This document shows positions 47,604 through 64,000 of a DNA stretch of 64,000 nucleotides, piece by piece. The translations under genes were made by a program, and so were the position numbers. Under the pieces are notes generated by a model. It made no database searches. It saw only the letters and a program-made list of their open reading frames with translations, and was not told the origin of the DNA. Location of the stretch: positions 1,674,001 to 1,738,000 of the forward strand of contig OY756144.1 of the NCBI GenBank assembly GCA_963576785.1, read 5' to 3'. The stretch comes from Chlorophyllum brunneum. Taxonomy: Eukaryota; Basidiomycota; Agaricomycetes; Agaricales; Agaricaceae. The first letter of the stretch is position 1. The number at the start of each line of letters is the position of its first letter.

Positions 47604-48186
47604 TTAATCGATTGTTGTAATAGTCCCACCAGAATTAACCAATCATTACTCTAATGTACACGTTGGGAGGAAGCAAGACAATGGCCTGGGTTGTCAGACA
47701 TGTCGGGTCGCTGAATTGAAGTTTAATTGGTCCGAAGCTATATGGTGCATGCAGTCGATTTGGACTGGCATTATAACCGACCTCCAACAAGAGCCTAGTA
47801 GTAGCAAAGGACGGTGTGCTGGTACCGCAGAAAATCCGCACTAACCCGTAAAGGTGATGCGAAGAGCGCAAAAAGTTGATTGGAGCGAGGAGATAATGCG
47901 TACATAGTGCATAGCGGGGCTACATTTCGGTAGAGCTTGGACTAGAGCTCGACATGGGTGAGGAGTTGTGCTGAGGCAGCGGGCTTAAGTATAGGCGAGA
48001 CGGGGGGGAAAATGAGGGGAGCCGACGGGGTTAATTCAAGTCGCCCGCACGGCAAGCGCCGGACTGGTTCGGATAAATCACATGTCGCGTGGCTGCTCAG
48101 ATCTTGTGCAGGTGAAAGCCTCATAAATGCGGAGCGGGTTTTCTTATACACCTTTGTCCTATTCCATTCCCGTACCCCTCCTAACC
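47604..48186. promoter_or_regulatory. ALG7 3' flank and isocitrate lyase promoter
   Basis: About 580 bases without a gene. A TATA-like TTCTTATACA lies at 48141-48150, 37 bases before the isocitrate lyase ATG, followed by a pyrimidine-rich leader ending ACCATG. No other regulatory motif could be assigned with confidence. Confidence 0.5.
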
Positions 48187-50073
48187 ATGTCCACTGAGAA
48201 GGCCCGTTTCGCCCAAGAAGTTGCTGAGCTTGAGCAGTGGTGGAAGGTGCACTTGTTAATCTCCATCATTGCCGAAGATCATCCTCATTGTCTTCCCTAG
48301 AACCCCCGCTTTGCTCAGACAAAGCGTCCCTACACCGCTGCTGATGTCGTGTCAAAACGTGGCACCATTAAGATCCAGTATCCCTCAGACCTCCAAGGAA
48401 AGAAGCTTTGGGCCATCCTTGCAGAGCATGCGAGGAGGGGCACTCCCTCTCACACCTACGGAGCGTGAGTCACAGTGCCCAGGTACAACACAAACGGGAT
48501 GACTCACCTCATGCATAGTCTCGACCCTGTCCAGGTAACGCAGATGGCCAAGTACCTCGAGACTGTCTACGTTTCCGGGTGGCAATCGTCGAGCACCGCC
48601 TCCTCCACTAATGAGCCTGGCCCAGATCTTGCTGGTCAGTCAATTCTAGACCTCCGAGTCCGCGTACTGAGATGAGACTTTAGATTATCCCTCCAATACC
48701 GTGCCAAACAAGGTCGAACACTTGTTCCAGGCCCAGCTTTTCCATGACCGCAAACAACGCGAGGCTCGTTCCCGCATGTCCGATATCGAGCTTGTCCGAA
48801 CCCCTGTCATTGACTACCTCCGCCCTATTGTTGCCGATGCTGATACAGGTCATGGTGGTCTAACCGCTGTTATGAAGCTCGCCAAGATGTTCGTCGAGAA
48901 GGGAGCTGCTGGTATTCATGTCGAAGATCAGGCTCCAGGAACAAAAAAGTGCGGACACATGGCTGGTAAGGTGTTGGTTCCCATTCAGGAGCATATCAAC
49001 CGTCTCGTTGCCATCCGTCTACAATTCGATATCATGGGCGTCGAGAACTTGGCCATTTGCCGTACCGACTCTGAGGCAGCTACCCTCATCACGTCCAACA
49101 TCGATGACCGCGACCATCCCTTCATTTTGGGTTCTACCAACCCCTCCCTTCCGCCTTTGAACAGTGTCATGGTCGAAGCAGAGGCCTCTGGCAAGTTCGG
49201 TGAGCAGCTCCAAGCTGTTGAAGACAAGTGGACTACTACTGCCAACCTCCAGCTCTTCTCCACCACCCTCGCCAAAGCGTTGTCCCAACAGGGCGCCGGC
49301 AAGGCTACCCATGACCGTTTCCTTGCCCGTGTTGCCCATGTCTCCTATCCCCAGGCTGTTGTCATTGCGCAGAAAGAGTTCGGTTTGAAGAACGTTCCTT
49401 ACTGGAACTGGGACAGCCCTCGAACAAGGGAGGGTTACTACCGTTACCAGGGCGGTACCCAGTGCGCTGTCAATCGTGCTATTGCGTTCGCTCCTTACTG
49501 CGACCTTTTGTGGATGGAGACCAAGAAGCCTATTCTTGCTCAGGCTAAGGAGTTTGCTAATGGCGTGCATGCAGCATTCCCTGGCAAGTGGTTGTCCTAC
49601 AACCTGTCACCGTCCTTCAACTGGGAGGCTGCTGGTCTCACTGAAAGGGACATGGAGGCCTATGTTTGGGAATTGGGTAAACTGGGCTTCGTTTGGCAGT
49701 TTATTACTGTGAGTATCACGGTTGGGTCGGGTTCTGGGCCAGTGGCTTACTTGGTATGTTTAGCTCGGTGGTCTCCACTCCAACGCCTATATCTCGGATC
49801 TCTTCGCCAAGAACTACGCCAAGACCGGTATGAAGGCATATGTTGAGATTGTACAGCGCAGAGAGCGTGAGATTGATTGTGATGTCCTTACCCACCAGAA
49901 GGTACGTTTCCGTTGTTTGCTGTCACCTTCTAGTTTATTCTGACGGTTGATCCTTCCAGTGGTCTGGCGCTGATTATGCTGACAGCCTGATTAAAACTGT
50001 CACTGGTGGTGTCTCTTCGACAGCGGCTATGGGTGCTGGTGTCACCGAGACCCAGTTCACCGCCAAGCTCTGA
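48187..50073 (+). CDS. ICL1: Isocitrate lyase
   Basis: Cleaves isocitrate to glyoxylate and succinate in the glyoxylate cycle. Six exons in phase: 48187-48246, 48301-48464, 48519-48634, 48684-49708, 49764-49901 and 49960-50073, giving 538 residues, the usual fungal length. Visible motifs are [38 protein letters not shown] (metal-binding Asp), the active-site loop [18 protein letters not shown] with catalytic Cys, [12 protein letters not shown], the nearby [19 protein letters not shown], and YNLSPSFNW. The C terminus is FTAKL, which may act as a weak peroxisomal signal. No lesion. Confidence 0.97.
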
Positions 50074-50314
50074 GAGTAGATTCCAGCTGAGCGAAAAGTA
50101 CCATGTACACATTGTTACACGTGCATTTGGATTGTTTAAGCATTATACATACCTTATCTTGGGGATTCTTGACCATCATAGTGGTTGTAAAGCAAAGCAT
50201 GGACTTTGCAGGGCTGTTGGTGTGATGCCGGCGGACGCCGAACCAGCTGCCTGCAAGTGCGAGAACAGTATTCGGCGTCATCAACAAGCCTTTGCTCTGA
50301 TCAACCCGAACCCG

Positions 50315-51578
50315 ATGATGGACACATCGGAGCGAATTCAGATAGCTTCCAGCTTTCTTCTGCAAGCGCCTCCTGGAGAGATCAACGATGTTCTGAACGG
50401 TTCGACGCGTTTCGATACTCAAAATACTCGTCAGCATTGCTGATGACGGTCAACTAGATGTCCGTAATATAATTGCCGATGATGAAGCCCTACAAGCGGG
50501 CGTGCAACCTGCACTCCGAGAATACAACCTGGAGCAGTTTATCACTGTGGAATCTCCTGGAAATAATCATCAGGTACCGCTGGCTATCAGCCTTCATACA
50601 AACGGGTGCAGGACCAAATGATTTCGCAGTGCATTATCAGCGAAGCGGCAAGAGTATCTGGAAATGATGGCGAGGGCGAGGAGAGGTTTGTGGACCCTAG
50701 ATCCAAGACGAGTTTTGTGTTTGATCATTTGGGTTTGGTATGTGTACTCCCCGAAAGTTTGAGCGTGTTAACAAATTCGTGAGTTAGGAAGCATCGGATC
50801 CTCAGCCGTACCAACCGGATACGGAGATGGAGCCCTTACGGTGAGCAATCCTTGCCCCTTCTTATCGTCTCTTCATGATTCATATGGACACCTAGGTCAG
50901 CACTGGATAGCGCGACGCAGGTCTATCTTAAGGCCCACTTCTACGACGGAGTGGCATCTGTATTCTCAAAGGGAAATAGCGTACAGGAGTATACCGTCCA
51001 GGTCGTCGCAAATAAATATAATCCCGCGAATTATTGGTACGTATTTGAACGCCGGAGGTGTCGGCGTCCGGCTCTGACGTTCAGACTGACAGGTGTGGTC
51101 GTTGGCGGTCAGAATATACGATTAGTTTTGACGAAGGCAAGGTCACGGGCAAGATTTTTGCCCATGTACATTACTATGAGCAGGGCAATGTGAGCCTTAT
51201 GCGTGTTTCGAAGTTATGAGGACCTTTATTGATGGTTCGAAAGGTGCAACTAACGACGACACACGATGTTGCGTTCAATTTGCCTCCTGGAATCTCAGCT
51301 GGTGATACCTCTGCGGCTTCAAAGATTCTGGCACTTGTTGAGGATGAGGAGGGTAAATATCAGATATCGCTCAACGAGACGTACCAGGAAATGTCAGAGA
51401 AGACGTTCAAGAGTTTGAGGAGAGCATTGCCTATGACACGTTCGAAGTTAGATTGGGACAAGGTTTTTATCCTTTGGTCATGATCCCAGACAGAATGAGC
51501 TGAAACTTATTCTAGATTTTGGGATACAAACTTGGTGCAGAGTTGTCGGGAAGTAAGGAAGGATATACTGCACCATGA
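50315..51578 (+). CDS. CAP1: F-actin-capping protein subunit alpha
   Basis: Alpha subunit of the heterodimeric barbed-end capping protein. About seven exons. The start MMDTSERIQIASSFLLQAPP is followed by EINDVLN, then DVRNIIADDEALQAGVQPAL in the next exon, LREYNLEQFITVESPG, RFVDPRSKTSFVFDHL, and the exon starting SALDSATQVYLKAHFYDGVA then SVFSKG. The C-terminal part has YTISFDEGKVTGKIFAHVHY then YEQGNVQLTTTHDV, FNLPPGISA and FKSLRRALPMTRSKLDWDKI, the actin-binding tentacle region. It ends KEGYTAP. The second Met (50318) could also serve. Well matched to the family. Confidence 0.9.
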
Positions 51579-51779
51579 GGAGTTTGATTAGATGCAGATC
51601 ACAATAATTATCTGTGTACAACCAAGGACAACGTTTGGTGGCTTGTTTTTTAAATACCACAATATGCAAAAGGTTACTGATCGTCGACTCAGGGTCCGTG
51701 CACAAAAGAGGTAAGGACACAGAGACTCTGCTTACATCAGCCACAAACTCTTTCCTCAACACCTCCAGCACCTACAAGG

Positions 51780-60034
<8,255 letters not shown>

Positions 60035-60203
60035 TCGTTGACCTGGGATGTTTCTGTACTTTTGTATCTATAGCCAGTACTTTTGTACTTTAATATGCTC
60101 AATGTCTTTTTGTTACTCAATCATATTTGAATAAACAATCATCGTAAACCCGAAGCAATGGTCATTAAGCGGACAGAAAATTACAGACAACAGCAGAGTG
60201 GTT

Positions 60204-63200
60204 CTACAGGTTCATCATACCAAATGAAGTAACTGAAGCAGGACTTGAAGGAGACATTCTGTGAATCTCCTGGCTAGGACTGTCTGGTGGCGTAGCAGAT
60301 CTCTCCTCTGGCGACGGTTCTAGTGACGGCGAAGGGGGTAGCGACAACAAAAGTGGTAGTTGTTTCGGTGGAGCAGAGAGTGATGGAGTTGTTGCGGGAC
60401 CAAAAGTGTCTGTAGGAATGAGAGGCAGAGGTAAAAGAACCCTATCATCAGTCCTCGATCCACCGGACTTTGACTGTTGCTCAAAGATCGACGGTGTCGA
60501 AGGCGTCCGAGGCGGAGAAGGACGAGGTTCAACTATTACAATTTGCTTCGAGTTTCTCCGTGGAGGGGGTGAGAGTGGTGTCACCTCTGATGAAACGGGT
60601 ATAGCAGGCAATGGTCGTATAGGCATTGACATACTCATGCTCATTGACATCGACATACGCGGGGATGACAAAGGTGGAAGTGGGACTGAAGGTGAGATTG
60701 GGGTGGTGAGATTCAAGAAGCTTGATTCTTCCTGGAACGACAAAATTTTCTCGCCTATTGGGGTTGCGGGCTGGGAGTTTGTCATGCTGAGGTAGGAGGG
60801 AGTGGAGATGAGGGGTGGAGGAGCAGACTTTCGGCTTTTGGCACTAGCGTTATTATTTGTGTCAGAGGATTGGTTGTGGTCTGAGTGTGAATGCGAGGGA
60901 GTTGCGTTCCCCGTAGAAGACGTCCGGTTATGATGGAAACCCGAACCCGAGAGACGGCGGGTGGAGGAGGGAGGATTAGGGCGAGAATGGGTGTTCGTGT
61001 TGGTCGTAGTAGTCGTGTGGGTACTCGTATTCGACAAGGTGTTGTTAGGATCAGAACTGACGTTAGCATTATTCGTGGAAGGTGCGTTAGTAGACGAAGT
61101 CGATGACGGTGCACTGAGAATCCGCAGTCGCTGCTTGAGCGATGTGTGTCTCGATACACCAGTGGAAGGTCGATTAGCATTTGGGTCTGAGTTTGAGGCA
61201 CCCTCACCGGGTGTAGGTGGTAAAGGCCCCCGAGGAGGTGGGAATGGTGCAGCACCAGGGTCAGGTGAAGCGGGTATAGGATTCAAACGCGACAGCCGTG
61301 AATTCCCAGCACTGAACCTGCGTGCCGTTGGAGGTATTTGCCCCACTAGCTCATCGGGACGAGGTGGCAAATTACTCGATGGGGGAGGTTTTCCAGGTGC
61401 CATCATGGACAACCTGAACCCCCTCCCAGCGCTCGAAACCCGCTTCCCTTTGGTGGGACTAGAACTTGGTTTGGGCATCGAATCAACTGAACAAGGACGA
61501 TTATTACGACGTTCTCCAGGTGCAGGCGGTAATGCAGATGTTGGCGCAGGTCGTGGGGGTGGAGGCATCGAGGCCCGGTGCCTTCCAACCGTAGGTCCAT
61601 TGGCAGAATGAGAGTTACTACTGGTCGTACCAACGCTCGACACGGAAGTGCGTTTGGAGAACGACGGAAGACTCGAAACGATGCTCTGTTGGCTCTGACC
61701 CGACTTGACAGACGATGCACGACTTGCAGGTCTGTTGGCTTCTCCGACGATTGGTGTCGCCCGTGAACCCGAACCAGGTGGATTTGGTGGAGGCCCAGAT
61801 GGTGGTGACGTTCGAGGAGGTAGAGAACCCTGTCGGGACCAGCGTCTCATGCTGGAGCTGGTCTGTTTCGTGCTCGTGCTCGATCTATCGACGTTCAACG
61901 AGTTCTCGTTGGAAGCATACGTAGACACGGACTGCACCGAAGGTGGGCGAAGTGGGTTACTTTCTGAAGTGCCAGTCATTGATGCCGCTGTATGTGTTGG
62001 ACTCCCGGTTTCTTGGTTGTCTTTATAGTACGTGAGAGCGCCTAAACTGCCTGTGGTACCATTATAGTCGGCGTTTTGGTATACATCCGGTGTAAGCTGG
62101 TTGCTCGTAGATTTGACAATGGGTGACACAGCAGAAGAATTCCAGCGTTTGCGTGGAGGTGGCTGGAGGGACATTGAACCGATTGAAAGTGCTTTTGCTC
62201 CTCTGCTTGCTGTTAAATGTGATGAGATGAGAGGAGGATCATTTGTAACAAACTGGAGGGGTTGCCGATCAGGAACAATTTTCCTGTCAATACCAATATC
62301 TGGGGTGACAGATGATAAGAATGGAGAGTTGGTGCGAACCACGGTAGCTCCGCTCGACTGTGATTGGAGGTCGGGAGTAGCTGAGCGCAGCATGCTCATG
62401 AGACTATTACCCATGCTGCTGAATGTGTCTTTGTCTTCGTTTTGATCATGCTGCTGCTGGTGCGGTTTGGTCGTATCAACAGATGTCGCCCGAGAACCTG
62501 AACGAGGTCGTGACGCGGAAAATAGACCCTTCAAAGTTGAGACGGCGATGGGACCCTTTGGTGAAGAAGCTTGCGAACGAACGGAATGTTCAGAAATAGA
62601 TGAAGCATAAATTTTTTCTGCCTGGGTGATGGCTGATGGTGGTGTGCTGTAGCGGGTGTTGGAGTTGGTGGAAGAGGTAATAAAACCTTGTGCACGCATG
62701 GAGAGCATAACATCGATGTCTCCGCGAGGTTCGTTGACACCAAAGCTCGTAGCCGCGGCGGGGAATAGGCCGGCGCGAATAGCACTAGGTAAAGAAGCAT
62801 GAGCGGAGGCCATAACGAAACAGATAAATTACGCACCGTTGATTAAGGATGCTGTTCTTAATGCCAGAAATCCATTGTTGGGAGTCTGCAGGGTCCTGGA
62901 TGTGTAAGAACCACATAGTCCTACCAGACTCCTCAACATTGAGTTCCTTTTTGAAAGCCCCAGCTTCGGTGCCTCCGACTTTGATGACATGTTGGCGGCC
63001 ACCCACTCCATCGTCGGAAACGAAGACAACACTATCCTCGTTGATTGCCAATCTCTCGAGCTCTTTTTCGTCCGGCCCTGAACCTTTGAACAAATGGAGA
63101 TATGAAACGGCTGGCGCCCTTGTTCGTGTCACGATCGCGGCAGGGGAAGTTAGCATAATGTACCGAGCCTTCCAATTCCTCGAGTTTGAGAGAGCAAATA

Positions 63201-64000
63201 TCCGAAGCGAAGACGACGGATAGTATTTCGGCAGTGTACCGGTGTGTTGCTGCCATTGGGCGAGGGCAGAAACGGCGGAGGGGTAGGGAGGTATTGGAGT
63301 CAGGTTCGCAGAGTTGGTACGGCTGTGGCCTCCCACGAGGGAACCAGGACGATACCGTCCAACGGGCATTGGGGGTGGTGGACTCGAACCGACAACAGAG
63401 GTACTTGAGCCTTCAAGTCCAGTGTGTATATGCGATGCATGTGTCGAGCTGCGAGCATTGTGAGCATAGGTTCGGGACTCGGCAAGACTGTGAACACTGT
63501 TCAGCTGCGTCTGGCCCAACTCTTCTGTGTCTTCTTCTTCGTCGTCGGTCGTATCATGACGAGACTGCACGTCTGGGTCAACCAAGAGTGGATCCAAACC
63601 CATGGCCTGTGCAGCCTCTGCTCGCAAACGGCTACGCTCCTCTTCTTCCTCATCCCTCTTGCGAGCCGTGATTTCAATCACGTCGTCGAGAATGACGGGT
63701 GGAAGGGGCTGGCGTGTGGATGGTCTTTGTCGACGAAATTTGAAGCCGAGGGCCTCGGAGGCAGTGACGAGCATGCTTGCGCGTTGTCCCTTCTTTGACG
63801 TGTTAGAGGAAGAGGAGGAGGAGGTAAATGGGGGTGGGGGTGCAGAGGGCTCGCGATCGGCGGGGGGGAGAGGCGGAGAGAGCGGACGGTGGGCACCATG
63901 GCCCGAGTGTTCGGAGCTGCGGCGCGCAGGAGTCTTGCCCTTGTCTGCGGGGACAGCGTGGGCGGACGGCCTCCTTGTGTACCACGGCGAGGAGTGGGGG
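60204..64000 (-). CDS. PH-domain-containing protein, partial (5' end beyond window)
   Basis: The frame is open to the window edge, so the N terminus is missing. One intron: exon 60204-62784 joins 62837 onward in phase (SILNQR|AIRAGLFPAA). The N-terminal part is Pro/Ser-rich (PSAPPPPFTSSSSSSN), then GFKFRRQRPSTRQPLPPVIL, a Glu/Arg-rich helix (RKRDEEEEERSRLRAEAAQA) and a PH domain at about 62840-63230 (RNWKARYIMLTSPAA, YLHLFKGSG, TMWFLHIQDPADSQQWISGI). After the intron comes EPRGDIDVMLSMRAQGF and a very long Ser/Pro-rich disordered tail with a Met-Ser repeat near 60640. It is likely a membrane or signalling adaptor, unassigned. Antisense open frames here are GC-rich shadows. Confidence 0.85.

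Noticed and set aside
60406..61611. Long plus-strand open frames opposite the PH-domain gene
   Set aside because: They mirror the Ser/Pro-rich GC-biased coding strand and have no motifs; the minus frame continues the PH protein.

Overview
This window is nuclear DNA from a filamentous basidiomycete, most likely an Agaricomycete. Genes carry many short GT-AG introns (about 47-60 nt) and exons as small as 6-17 nt. They are packed on both strands with short shared promoters. Proteins such as a fungal C6 zinc-cluster factor, Rtt109, a DUF6534-type membrane protein and glyoxylate-cycle isocitrate lyase are typical of fungi. All assignments come from reading translations and splice sites by eye; no database search was run.

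Layout. 0-1.65 kb: alternative oxidase (minus). 1.65-4.6 kb: gene-poor. 4.65-6.28 kb: CENP-B/ARS-binding-like HTH protein (plus). 7.96-10.97 kb: Zn2Cys6 transcription factor (minus), divergent from TOM22 (11.5-12.0 kb, plus). 12.3-13.9 kb: complex I NDUFA9 (minus), divergent from a small UPF0390-like gene (14.1-14.4 kb). 14.9-17.1 kb: SAS10/UTP3. About 17.7-23.4 kb: a decayed full-length ABCC transporter pseudogene. 23.5-24.6 kb: FCF2 (minus), divergent from COQ5 (24.7-25.7 kb). 25.8-28.6 kb: cullin-1. 29.3-31.5 kb: DUF6534-type membrane protein with extreme microexons. 32.8-34.4 kb: RTT109. 35.1-37.4 kb: proline-rich coiled-coil protein. 37.4-40.5 kb: mostly non-coding. 40.5-41.1 kb: mitoribosomal protein MRPL20/mL58. 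41.3-43.5 kb: malic enzyme. 43.6-45.65 kb: a SET-domain/TAD3 fusion (minus), divergent from ALG7 (45.8-47.6 kb). 48.2-50.1 kb: isocitrate lyase. 50.3-51.6 kb: F-actin capping protein alpha. 51.8-60.0 kb: PRP8 (no intein). 60.2 kb to the window end: PH-domain protein, cut by the window edge.

Functional themes. Many genes serve mitochondria or respiration (AOX, TOM22, NDUFA9, COQ5, MRPL20) or C4/glyoxylate metabolism (malic enzyme, isocitrate lyase). Three are in rRNA processing or splicing (SAS10, FCF2, PRP8). CACGTGAC, a Cbf1-like E-box, occurs in two of the divergent promoters serving mitochondrial genes, and a cluster of GTCAC elements precedes TOM22. The most unusual features are the spliced SET-TAD3 fusion, the ABCC pseudogene, and microexons, one of which encodes a zinc-ligand cysteine.
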